Below, in pieces: positions 39,969 to 52,927 of a stretch of 55,830 bases of DNA. Every line of letters begins with the position of its first letter. Within the stretch, counting starts at the first letter, position 1. The translations under genes and the position numbers were made by a program. The notes under the pieces were generated by a model. The model saw only the letters and a program-made list of their open reading frames with translations, did not search any database and was not told the DNA's origin. The stretch is from Porphyra umbilicalis (Eukaryota > Rhodophyta > Bangiophyceae > Bangiales > Bangiaceae): assembly GCA_002049455.2 (NCBI GenBank), contig KV919174.1:1-55830 (forward strand), read 5' to 3'.

Positions 39969-40519
39969 GTGGACGACGAGCCGGGATGAGAGGGAGTGGG
40001 ACGCACACTATTTTCCTCTCTGTGCTTCTGCTTTACTTCTCTGACGGTCCCTCTGTGTCCTCTCGCGTCTTTTGTCCGTGTTCACCCTGCATCCCCTCGC
40101 CTCGTGCGCTTCCATTCCGTCCAACCTCTTCAGTCTTGTTGTCGGCATCGAAATCTGGTGTTTGTCTAGATTTTTATAACGCGCTTCTATTGGGCAACGG
40201 TGGATGCACAGAAGTACTGTGCAGCGCTCCTGTTGGCGCCACCACTCAATTTGCGGCATGATCGGCGCCAGCAGTGTGGAGCCCTTGATCGCCTCGGTGT
40301 TCGGCTTGCATCGCCAACGCCACCGTTTCTCTCCCTGCTCGCAATGACCAGTGCCTCCCGGCGCGCCTGAGCACCACTCAGCTGCTGAGAGGTTTCATTC
40401 GTTTGCTGTGTGTTCGCTGTGTCCCTGGTGGTGTGACCCGTCCGGCCTTCTCGGGACGCTTGTGTTGTTTTCTTGCCCCTGTCGTCCCCCACGCCCCTCT
40501 CTCCACCCCTCACCCCGCC
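39969..40519. other. Spacer between glyoxalase II and RAD9
   Basis: Pyrimidine-rich 39999-40170 (plus strand). No gene seen. It must contain the glyoxalase II terminator region and the RAD9 promoter. Confidence 0.45.
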
Positions 40520-41240
40520 ATGGATGCCACCCTCACCGATGGCATGGCCATCCGCACTCTTGCGCGCGTCCTGACGGCTGCCGCCAAAATCGGCGACAAC
40601 ATCTGCGTGGAGCCCCAAGCCCGCTCCCTCGCCCTCCGCGCCTTGTCCTCGCAAAAGAGCGCCGCCGTCGAGTTTGTGCTCGACGGCACCTTCTTTGACA
40701 CCTACCTGTTGCTGCCGTCCCCATTGACACAGGCACCGGGTGGCGCTGACGGTTCCCTCCCGTCGACGCCCATCACGCCCGTCACGCCGCGGACGCCGAG
40801 CCCCCCCCCCGCCGTCGTGGTTGCCGCCAAGCTCCTCCTCCCCATCTTTCGGTCGCCGGCGGGCATTGAGCGGCTGACACTGGCGCTCCCCGCCGGCTCC
40901 CCGCGGCTGTCCATCCACATTGCGGGGGTGGCGGGGGTGACCAAAACCTTCTCCCTCCCGGCGCTCGTCGGCACCCTCCTCCAGCCCGTCGCGCCGCGGG
41001 CCAACAAGGCGTGCCGCTTTGAGTGCCGCCCGGGGCTCCTCACGTCCGTCTTGTCCAACTTTCACGCGCGGTTGGAGGAGGTGACGCTCGCCGCGTCGGG
41101 CGAGGGCCTCCGCCTCTCCTCGTACGTGAGTGAGGGCGGCTCGTCGGTTGGGTCCCCGGTGCCGCCCGACGCGGCGGCCGCCGCGGGGGGGGCGGGGGGG
41201 GGGGCGCCGCCGCCGCCGCGCGCCGCCGCCGCTCGGGGGC

Positions 41241-41275
<35 letters not shown>

Positions 41276-42555
41276 TGACGACCGGCACGAGCGCCGCCAC
41301 GACCGGCGCGGCGACCATGCTCCTCCGCACCGAGTTGTCCGCCCCCGCCCGCGAGTTTGAGGCGTACGCCGTCCCCCCCGGGGGCGGGGAGACGAGCCTA
41401 ACCCTCCCCCTGCGCCCGTTTCGGACGGCCGTGGAGTGGGCGGAGCACTTCCCCGACGCGCCGCTCGCCATGTACTTTGACGACTCGGGGGTGCCGGTGG
41501 TCATGGAAGTCACCGCCGCGGGGCCGGGGGCGGGCGTGCTGCCGGCGCCGACGCCCGTGCCGGGCGGGCACGACGGCGGGGGGGGGGGGGGGGCGGCGGC
41601 GGGGGGGTCCCCGCCGTCGCGGGCCTCGGCGGCGGCGGCGGCCTCCGCGGCTTTTTTGTCTTTGCCACCCGCCACTACCCGCGCGACGCGGCCACGTCGG
41701 CGGGGGGACCCCGTCGGGGAGCACCCGCACCGCGTCGGGGAGCGGCACGAGTGGGGGGGGGGGAGCTACAGCACCCGCCTGCAGCTGGTGGCGGCGCCGC
41801 CGACTGCCGCGGCCGGCAGAGGTGGGGGGGGGGGGGGGGCGCCGCTGCCGCCGCCGCCGCCGCGGCCGCCGCGGCGGCCGCGTCGCCGGCCGGCCGCTCG
41901 TCGGCGGGCGCGTCTGCCGCGGGGGACTACGCCCCGTCGGCCGCGGCCCGCGCGGCGCCAGCGTACGCGGCCGGCGGGGGCGGCGGCGGCTACACCACCC
42001 CCGCCGCGGGGCGGGCGCCGTTTGGGGGGGGCGCCTCGGCGTCTCCGCCGCCGGGCCGCTCACGACCAGCGTCGGCCGGGGCAGCGTCTGGCGCCCCCGC
42101 CGCCGCCAGTGCGCAGACGCCGCTGGCCGACCGTGGCGGCGGCGGCGGCGGCGGCGGGTACGACCCGCCGCCGCCCGGCGCGCCCGCGGGCGTGGCGTGG
42201 CGCCCCGCGTCCCCCCCGCCCGTCGCCCCGCCGGCGGGCGTCCAGTGGGCGGCCGCCGGCTCGCCGTCCCCGCCGCCCGCGCCGACCGGCGCGCGCGCCG
42301 TCGTGTCAACGCCGCCTGCCGGTGGGGGCTTGTGGACGGGGGCGCTCGGCTATGCGGGCGCGGGGGGGAGTGACGAGGCGACGGGGCCGTCGGCGGGGAC
42401 CACCCCGGCGGGTACGAGGGGGGGGGACGGCGGCCGCTGCTGCGCCCGCCACCGCCGCCACCGCCGCCGCCGCCACGGGTGGGGGGGGCTGGGACGAGGA
42501 AGAGGACGATGAGGACGAGGAGGCGTGGGAGGTGACGCCCCCGCCGTCGCCCTAG
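40520..42555 (+). CDS. RAD9: RAD9 checkpoint clamp subunit, frame interrupted at G runs
   Basis: Subunit of the 9-1-1 (RAD9-HUS1-RAD1) sliding clamp that loads at damaged DNA and activates ATR signalling. Start MDATLTDGMAIRTLARVL (ATG 40520) matches PCNA-like domain I. SLALRALSSQKSAAVEFVL and FFDTYLL follow, then KLLLPIFRSPAGIERLTL, CRFECRPGLLTSVLSNFH and LSSYV. After a G-rich stretch (41187-41210) the frame changes to TELSAPAREFEAYAVP ... LRPFRTAVEWAEHFPDAPLAMYFDDSGVPVVME, the domain II end. Another switch at the G run 41580-41592 gives LRGFFVFATRHYPRD, which matches the FVLATL region of animal RAD9. The tail is Ala/Gly/Pro-rich. After a switch at 42418-42427 it ends with an acidic GWDEEEDDEDEEAWEV, stop 42555. 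The ordered conservation across frames argues for run-length error and not decay. The disordered tail resembles the phosphorylated RAD9 tail. Confidence 0.8.
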
Positions 42556-43302
42556 GGCCGCGTGGGGCTTGCGGAGGTGCCGCCGGGCACAGCCATTGTG
42601 GCTGCAGGTGGACCGACGCAGCGTCGAGGCGTGGGGTGGCTGCTCGGCGCTGGACACGCGGACGCCCCGTGGCTGCGGTGTGGACGGTCGGGGACGGCGA
42701 CGGCGGTCGTCACCGCCACCGCTACCACACGCCGGCGCAACGGTGGAGACGCGCGTCCCACGCACGCCGTCGCGCCGACCCGTAGCGACGTGTGCGGCGT
42801 CGGTCCCGTCGCCCGTGTGGGGATGTGGGGCCGAGGGCGGGCGCGAGGCGCATCGCCCGAGACGGTGTGGCGGCGACCGTTGCTGTTTGCGGCCGTTGGT
42901 GGGTCGCGTCGAGGGTCCTGTATGGAGCCGGCGGCCGTGGCCCGCTGGGGCGCCACCGCGGCCGTGGGGAAGGGGCGGCGGTCGGGTGGCGGCCCGCCAC
43001 GCGGCGGTGCCGCCGCTGCGCAGCGGTGGTGGCCGGGCAGGGTGGACCTCACCACGAGGTCGGCACGCCGCGCCCGAGCGTGGCCGCACGACCGACGGCC
43101 ATGAAGAAAAAAAACTGGCAAGGCCGACACGGAACCCACTACTCCCCTCCACGGCGGGCACCTCGACGTGTCGACTGTACACCGAGCGCCCCTCTGTCCA
43201 TGCGTCCAACAGCAACAGGCCGGCGGGATGGGTCCTAGCGCCGCCCGGTGCCCGGCGCTGCAGTCCCGGCGGGCGCACCCCGCCCCCATGCCGGCGGGGA
43301 CG
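42556..43302. other. Convergent 3' spacer
   Basis: Between RAD9 (+) and the spliced membrane-protein gene (-). GC-rich, with open frames on both strands but no domain. Nothing called. Confidence 0.4.
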
Positions 43303-44475
43303 CTACCCCTCGCGGCGGAGCCGCTTGTTGCTGCCACCGCCGCTGGACGGGCGCTTGCGGGAGGGCGCCTCTGCCGACTGCCCAGGTGGCAAAGACGGCG
43401 GCCGGCGGCGGCGGCGGTGTACCAACAACCGGTAAGCCACAAGACCGAGCGGCAGGCAGCACAGACGCGCGTCAGTACGTGTGCCCCAAAGGACCAGCAA
43501 ACCAAGGGGCGGGCATCGACGTGTCGGCCGCCGGCAACCGCCCCCCCCCCCCACCCCGACGCGGGTGGCTCATGCAAGAACCACACACCATCCACCCGCG
43601 CGCGCCACGCGGCGGCGCCACCCCCCCCCACCAAAAAAACGTACCGGCGACAGCTGCGCCACAAACTGGCGGATGAGCATACTCACCGACTCGGTGCGGA
43701 CGACTGCGGGCGTCGGCGGGCCACCCACACCAACCACACACCAGAGGAGCCACGACGGGCGGCGGCGCCAGGGGCACGGGGAGCACAGCGGCAGCGTGAG
43801 CGACGGCTGCGCACACGCGCGGGGCGCCAGGGGGGGCGGACCCCGCACACCACCCCCGCACGCACGGCGGGCGCCACTGCGCGGCACACCCCCACACGCA
43901 CCCCCCGCGGTCGCCGCCCACGCACGCAGACGGCGCGCGCACACGCTCGCGCGGCCCCCGTACCTTTCTGCGGCGCCGCCGCCTCGGCCGTCGGGGTGTA
44001 CACTTTGAGCGTCTGCCCGGTCGCGACACGCCCCCCCCAGCGCCCACCAGCAGCACACACAAGCCGAGGCAGCAAAGCGGCAGGGCGGCCCGCGCGTCAG
44101 CAGCCCGCGCCGGCACCGCCGCCCGCGGCACGCGTGGCCACTGCCGGCGCGCGTCGCCTGCAAAACGCAGGGCGGCGACTCCCACACCCGCCGAGCGACG
44201 GTCGGCGGCTCGCCACCGCAGCCGCCAACGCCACGCGCCCCCACGACCAGGCCGACACCGACGTCGCCGCCCCCTCCCCCCACCCCGCCCCCCCCCCCCC
44301 CTCCCCCCCCCGCACCGCAGCCTCTTCCTCCCCCCACCGCAGCCCCTTCCTCCCCCCCATCAGCCCAAAACAGCAAACGTACCTCTTGCCGCACCACCGG
44401 CGGCGCGTCTGTCGGGAGCTGCGTCTGGGAAAACGCGTCGGGCGAGTAGGAGGGGAGGTTGCGGAGGAAGGACAT
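43303..44475 (-). CDS. Spliced small membrane protein, function unknown
   Basis: Not recognised. Minus-strand exons: 44475-44383 (MSFLRNLPSYSPDAFSQTQL onward, ending RQE before gtacgt); about 44140-43964 after ggcag, with a hydrophobic segment LPLCCLGLCVLLVGAGGG and then TLKVYTPTAEAAAPQK before gtacgg; 43703-43645 after cccgcag (VVRTESVSMLIRQFVAQLSP before gtacgt); and a last exon from about 43568 to the stop at 43303, with a second hydrophobic stretch LCCLPLGLVAYRLLV and a basic tail (RKRPSSGGGSNKRLRR), a bipartite NLS-like motif. The phase of exons 2 and 3 agrees (AAAG|TC gives Val). Two G runs (near 44033 and 43546) need a length change for a continuous frame. Predicted about 198 residues with two membrane helices. 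The nuclear-type signal hints at an inner nuclear membrane protein, which is speculative. Confidence 0.5.
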
Positions 44476-45939
44476 GGCCGCCGCCCCCCAGTGGTCGCGG
44501 TGGCGGCACGGCACCCCCGACGGCGGCAAGCGCGCGTGGAAGGAAAACACGGGAGAGTAGAGAGGGGAGAGGGGAGAGCGGGGGGGGGGGGGGGCAATGG
44601 ATGGGCGCGCCGCCAAGGCGTGCCACGACGCACACGGTCGCACCGCCGCGGGCCCGCGACGGCGGGGCGTGGAGGCGGCGACCGCGCGTAGCAGCGGCAG
44701 CGACAAAGTCGCGCCACCGCCAACCCAAAAAAGGGCGCGACAGACAGCCGAAATTCAAGTTGTTGCTGCGATTTGTAGTGCAGCAGATTGGTCCGACACC
44801 GTCCGTCGGGGGGGCGCGTCGGCCACACCGCAGGCGACAGCTGCCGCCGCCACGCACGCACACCTGGGAAGAAGACTATGAAATGAGCGGAACAGAGGGC
44901 GGGTGCGGAGGCAGGGATAGACAGCGGGGAGAAGCACGAACGAGAGGCCAGGACGGGCGCCGCGGCCGCTGCATGCGAATGGTCTTTGCAAAACCAAACG
45001 CTGTGGGGGGGTCTCTGGCGGTCGGCGGCCTGCCCGCCCTAAAACCTCTGGTGTTTCTTCCCTGCGCCACCACCGGTTGAGGCGGACACCCTACATGGGC
45101 ACGCGGGACAATGTCGCGGGCGCATCCATCGAGCCTGACGCTGCCAGCAACCTGATGGCCGGCAACGACAGCAACACGGGGCGCCCCCACCGCGTCTACC
45201 ACCGACAGTGGGGTATCCAAGACGCGCGTACACTCAATGGCAGTCCATGGCCGTGCCTGGCTATCACCGCGACACCCTGCGACGGCGGGCCAGAGGCGCC
45301 CACCTCCCCACAGGGTGTCCACAGAGCATCAAGTGGCTCCTTTGAAAACCCCATTTCTTTGTGCACGAGGCGCCTGTGAAGCCGCACGCGGTCGAGGCGC
45401 GGTGAGCCCGTCGGTCGCCCGCCGCCGCGGGGGCCCTGACGGCGCCCCGACGGTGGCCGTAAATCTCTGGCGGGAGCGCCGCAACGTCTCCAAACTTCCG
45501 CCGCGCCTCGCGTGACCGCATTCTTCCGCCTACATTCACGCCGAAAATCCGATCGTGTCCCCCACAAAGCACTTACCCCACCGCCTTTCGCGCCTGCCGG
45601 CGCACACCCCCCCGACGCGTCATGCCCCCCCACCCCCCCGCGCCACCGCCGCCGCGTTTTCCCCCATCCGCCCCCTACCGGCGCCACCCCCATTCCCGCC
45701 GGCGCCACCGCCGGCGCTGCCGCCCCCGTTTTTATCCGGCCTCGCTCGGGCGTCGGCCCGCCGGCGCTGCTGCGGTGCGCGCGGGCGCCCCGCGGGCGCT
45801 GCTGCTGCTGCTGCTGCCGCCGCCGCTGCCCGTCCCTCCACCCCCCCCCCCCCTCCCTCCCCCCCCCCCCCTCCCTCCCCCCCCCCCCTCCCTCCCCCCC
45901 TTCCCCCCCCCCCCCCCGCTGCTCCTCCCCCCCGCTACC
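44476..45939. promoter_or_regulatory. Divergent region upstream of the membrane protein (-) and STE20 kinase (+)
   Basis: About 1.46 kb. The last 110 bases before the STE20 start are almost pure pyrimidine: long C runs punctuated by single or double T (45832-45933). Bases 44740-45000 are less GC-rich. Open frames are domain-free. Promoters for both genes are inferred by position. Confidence 0.45.
45832..45933 (+). promoter_or_regulatory. C/T-only polypyrimidine tract upstream of the STE20 start
   Basis: Consists of C runs of 7-17 bases with regular cctccct interruptions, ending seven bases before the ATG. It is likely in the 5' leader or core promoter, and could form i-motif/G-quadruplex structure. 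The role is inferred only. Confidence 0.4.
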
Positions 45940-49199
<3,260 letters not shown>

Positions 49200-50410
49200 A
49201 GCTGGGTGGGGGGGTGGACGCGGGGGGAGGGGCGGGTGGGAGGGCACGCGACGTGGGGGGGGGGTCGACGAAAGGGGCTGCTCGGCTGGTGGAGCTGACT
49301 GCGTGGCGGCGGCACCCGTGTTTTTTTTCGGGGTGTCGGCGGGACGGTGGTGTTGGTCTCTGCGTGCCGGCGTGTCATTTTGGTCAAGCATCCTCAAAGC
49401 GTTTCGCTGTACGTCGTGCGTGCCGCAGTAGCGTGTCTTCATCATGATGGCCTCGCTGCTTTGCCTGATTGTCTGGCGGCAGACGAGTCGGCCTCGAGCC
49501 GACTCGATGGCTTGACTGGTGGTGGAGACTGCAACCAGACGGGCGTTGCTCCATACCCCCTAGTCCCCACACGGCACGTCCATACAGGGGCGAGTGAAGA
49601 GTCGCAGACGCCTTTACTCTTCTCTACCATACCATTGTGTGTCACACAGACGCAGGCGACGCAGCGGGTCCTCGCTGCTGCCCAGTAGCAACGCCCAGCG
49701 GAAGCAAGCAATGTTCCACAGCAAACACCCGAGCGAGGCAACACACGGCGCTCGCACGGCGACCCGTCTCGACCTCCCCCACCGACAGGGCGGTTGACTC
49801 ACACACTTAAACGCCAAGCGCCTCCACACTCCAGCAACAGGCAACAGCATAACAGTTCCCACAGCGCTCTCCCCCTCCTCACGCAAGAAAAAGGCAAGCA
49901 GAGCACACAAGCAGAAAGAATCAAGCGGAATGGCATCGAGTGTAGCAGCGCTCTTGCGGTCGTGGATCCCCACGCGCGGCCGCTCGTGAGAGCGGCCCCG
50001 CGCTCCCCCGCCGCACCCAAAAGACCCTGCGCCCTCGCTCTCCGACACGAAAAAGGTTATTCGACAGCCAGCCCGCAACGGCGCCGTGTGACGGGCGCCC
50101 CGGGGGTGCGCGATGCTATTGCGTCGTGGATAAATTGTGTTGTGTTGACGACGCCGACGGCGTCGCGGCCGGGCGCCGCCGCCGCGGGTTGAAATAGGCC
50201 TCTGGTGGCAAAAAAAAAGGTTTAGAACGACTTGTCGAACAAATCGATCAACTTACCGTGATCCGGTCGGGTCGGGATCGAAAGCGCGGAGGGCAGGCGT
50301 GACGGATTTCACTCGCATCCAGACTTTTTCATACGTCGCGCGAGATCCGAGCCCAGCTCGCGTCGCTGTCGTGTCGTCGTCGCCGACACCGAACCCGGTG
50401 CGGCTGGCCT
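49200..50410. other. Intergenic
   Basis: Downstream region of the STE20 gene. G-rich to 49270, then lower-GC. Bases 49590-49960 are A/C-rich on the plus strand. No gene seen. Confidence 0.4.
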
Positions 50411-50562
50411 GCAGGCAGCTCTGCAGGCAGCTCTACAGGCAGCTCTACAGGCAGCTCTACAGGCAGCTCTACAGGCAGCTCTACAGGCATCTCTACAGGC
50501 AGCTCTGCAAGCAGCTATGCAAGCAGCTCTGCAGGCAGCTCTGCAAGCAGCTCTGCAGGTTG
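50411..50562. repeat. 12-bp tandem minisatellite (about 12-13 copies)
   Basis: Unit caggcagctcta with variants (caggcagctctg, caagcagctctg, caggcatctcta). Divergence is greater at the 3' end. A plus-strand frame reads RQLY/KQLC repeats, but the frame has no flanking support as a gene. Confidence 0.93.
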
Positions 50563-50980
50563 GAGAGGCGCCCGCGCAGCGGCGGCCCTGATGAGCACTG
50601 GCAGTGCTCGTCCAGGCAACGCACCGCTCACGGCAGACTCTGGTGTGTTCCGGCGAAACCGGCCGCCGCCCCGTAATCCCACTCAACGTCCCAGCACGTG
50701 CGCTGATGGAGCCGTCTCGCCGTCACGGTCGCACGTGCGTGGTCGCTCCCGGCGGCGTGGCGGGGCAGCCGAGCGGACGGCCACCTGCGGTGATGAGGAA
50801 AGCGTCGTCATGGAGAGGACGACCATATGTATATCAGCCGCTCGCGGGTGGCGATGGAAGCAGCCCGACGCCACACCCACCATCGCACCACGCAGTTGCG
50901 CACCACGCCCACCGTCTTTGCTCTCCCAACCCCCTTTCAACCACGGTCTTCGCTTCCTTCCCCTCATCCGCACCGTCGTC
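50563..50980. promoter_or_regulatory. Upstream region of the secreted acidic repeat protein
   Basis: Positioned directly 5' of the start at 50981. The last 100 bases are pyrimidine-rich (tttgctctcccaaccccctt and similar), like the leaders of other genes here. No TATA assigned. Confidence 0.35.
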
Positions 50981-51826
50981 ATGGCTCCCCGCCGTGCCCT
51001 TTCGGCAGCCACCGTCTCGGCCATCGCCGCCTCGGCGGTCATGGCTGTCCTTTCCGCCGCGGCGGCACCTGCCGCCGCTGCCCCCATCATGGCGCGTGAC
51101 GGTGCTGCCATCATCGCTGCCGCCCCATTGGTTGACCTGAAAGGTTTCCCGAACGACGAGGAGCCCAAGCACCCCGCGACTGACGCCGACGCCGACGCTG
51201 TCGTCGCTCCTGCCGACGCTCTCGAGGACAGCGACGATGCGGGCGCGGATGGCGACACTGCCAAAGTCGATGCGGCCGACGCGTCGGGTCTGAGCACGAC
51301 GGCCCGCGTGGGCCCTGTCGAAGAGGAGGTCGACGCCACCAAGCCGGCAGGCCAGACGGACGGGGAGGACGACCTTGAGAAGGGCCCGGTGGTGCGCGCC
51401 AACAACGATGTGGCCGCCGACAAGGCAGCGGGCGGCGACGCGCAGACGGACGGGGAGGACGACCTTGAGAAGGGCCCGGTGGTGCGCGCCAACAACGATG
51501 TGGCCGCCGACAAGGCAGCGGGCGGCGACGCGCAGACAGACGGGGAGGACGACCTTGAGAAGGGCCCGGTGGTGCGCGCCAACAACGATGTGGCCGCCGA
51601 CAAGGCAGCGGGCGGCGACGTGCAGACGGACGGGGAGGACGACTTGAAGGCCGACGCCGCCCGTGACGCGACAGACGATGAGGTCGAGGTGGTGCTGCCC
51701 GAGATGGAACCCACCTCCGCACCCGACGAGGACCAGGTCGATGCGGAGGACGACCCGGTCGTGGAGCTCGTCGACGTGTTGGATGAGGCCGAGGAGGAGA
51801 TTCCCGTCGTCGAGGCGTCGACCTAG
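50981..51826 (+). CDS. Secreted acidic protein with three identical 30-residue repeats
   Basis: No family recognised. The 281-residue product starts MAPRRALSAATVSAIAASAV and continues Ala-rich to about residue 34, a good signal peptide with probable cleavage after PAAAA. The mature part is strongly acidic and hydrophilic, without Cys or membrane segments. Residues 125-214 are three consecutive copies of a 30-residue unit (QTDGEDDLEKGPVVRANNDV then AADKAAGGDA), plus a partial fourth (QTDGEDDL). The tail is Glu/Asp-rich (VVLPEMEPTSAPDEDQ). The repeats are near-identical at DNA level (90-bp unit), so copy number is probably recent and variable. Candidate roles are cell wall or extracellular matrix, or calcium binding in the secretory pathway; this is inference. 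Start ATG 50981 in gtcATGg, and it lies directly before the signal peptide. No introns. Confidence 0.85.
   Translation: MAPRRALSAATVSAIAASAVMAVLSAAAAPAAAAPIMARDGAAIIAAAPLVDLKGFPNDEEPKHPATDADADAVVAPADALEDSDDAGADGDTAKVDAADASGLSTTARVGPVEEEVDATKPAGQTDGEDDLEKGPVVRANNDVAADKAAGGDAQTDGEDDLEKGPVVRANNDVAADKAAGGDAQTDGEDDLEKGPVVRANNDVAADKAAGGDVQTDGEDDLKADAARDATDDEVEVVLPEMEPTSAPDEDQVDAEDDPVVELVDVLDEAEEEIPVVEAST
51353..51646. repeat. 90-bp in-frame tandem repeat, 3.3 copies
   Basis: Units begin at 51353, 51443 and 51533, with a partial unit at 51623-51646. Only one or two base differences are visible between units (for example gacgga against gacaga). Confidence 0.97.
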
Positions 51827-52543
51827 GCGTCACCCACCATTCGGGGTCGGTGATAGGGGGGGGAGGGGCTCAAGAGGCAAGTGGATGGGGTGGAGAGCGG
51901 TGCGGTGCGCCCGCGCCCCGGGTACTCAACGAGATGCCGTTGGTCACCAGGCCTGCTGATGCCTGGTCTGCCATAAAGATACAGAGCGACGCGGTACGCG
52001 CCGCCCTTTCGAACAGCAAGTCAGTGCTGGAGGCCACCAGGGGGTGGGGCGACAGTCGAATGCCCATGATGACCCGGGCGCAGAGGGCCCGGGCTTCCCA
52101 CTCCCGGCTTCCCGCTGCCGAGCGCCAGAGTGGCGCTGCTCTGCTGATGCGACGAAACCTCTGGCTTTGCAAAACAGTAGCCCCCCTTATCCTCTCTGTC
52201 CCTTTGGCGGTCGGGAGTGTGGATCACGAAGCGACGCTGATCGCCACTCCTCTTGGCGCGCGCGTCGTCATCATCCACCACCGCGGTCAGCGACGTCACC
52301 GTCAGCCTCGACTGCGGTCACCGACGTCGCCGTCAGCCTCCACTGCGGTTGGCGACGTCGCCGTCAAGCCTCCGCCGAGGTCGCCACTGGCCGCACGTCC
52401 CCGCCGGCCTCGGCTGCCCAGACGCCGCTCTCTCGCTCTTCTGGCACCCGCGCCCCCCTCGCCACCTCCTCCTTTCCGCTTGGCCACTCTTTCCACCGGC
52501 TGTGCCGTCGCCACCCCCCCCCCCCCCCCCCCCCCCTGTCGTC
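51827..52543. other. Intergenic with local repeats and long C run
   Basis: At 52272-52375 short repeats of the type gtcagc-ctc-gactgcggt-gacgtc occur about three times (roughly 36-bp spacing). A run of 23 C bases (52514-52536) ends seven bases before the next start codon. No gene seen. Confidence 0.5.
52514..52536. repeat. C homopolymer, 23 bases
   Basis: One of the longest pure runs in the window, immediately upstream of the ATG at 52544. The assembled length should be treated as approximate. Confidence 0.95.
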
Positions 52544-52927
52544 ATGACCCCCCCCCGCCGCCGCCTTCCGACGCCGCTCCTCCCCCCCGGCGTCACCCCC
52601 TGGGTCGTCCTCGCCACCGTCGTTGCGTGGGCGGCGGTGAGCTTTGCCCCCCCCGCGGCGGTCCCCCCCGCCCTCGTCGCCCCGCGGGCGGCGGTGCTCG
52701 GCGCCCTCTTTGGCGCCTCGGTCGCCACCTCCCGCCGCGCCTTTTGGGCTGTTGCGTGCGTGCACGCCGTGGAGGCGGCCGTTGCGGCCGTCGGCGCCGC
52801 CGCGTGTGGGGGGGGGGTCACGGATGTGCTCGGCTGGGCGGCCGTGACGGGGGTGTTTGGGGTGACCAGCTTGACGCGCATCGTGCGCGCGGCGTGGGGA
52901 GGGGGGGGGACCCGCTCCGCGGACTGA
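52544..52927 (+). CDS. Small multi-pass membrane protein, possibly DUF4499/TMEM254-like
   Basis: A 127-residue protein with a basic Pro-rich N terminus (MTPPRRRLPTPLLPPG) and about four hydrophobic segments: roughly 17-37, 46-61, 67-87 and 92-113. It contains AFWAVACVHAVEAAVAAVGA, a His-x-x-Glu-Ala helix followed by W..VTGVFGVTSLTRIV. That order of H..EA helix and a final W...FG..SL helix resembles the DUF4499/TMEM254 family of small ER-type membrane proteins, but the match is from memory of the pattern and weak. Start ATG 52544 (gtcATGa) follows the 23-C run. No intron. Third positions are G/C-rich throughout, supporting coding. Function unknown. Confidence 0.6.
   Translation: MTPPRRRLPTPLLPPGVTPWVVLATVVAWAAVSFAPPAAVPPALVAPRAAVLGALFGASVATSRRAFWAVACVHAVEAAVAAVGAAACGGGVTDVLGWAAVTGVFGVTSLTRIVRAAWGGGGTRSAD

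Noticed and set aside
50299..50676. RQLY-repeat plus-strand frame through the 12-bp minisatellite
   Set aside because: Coding only because 12 is a multiple of three; flanks have no coding character.
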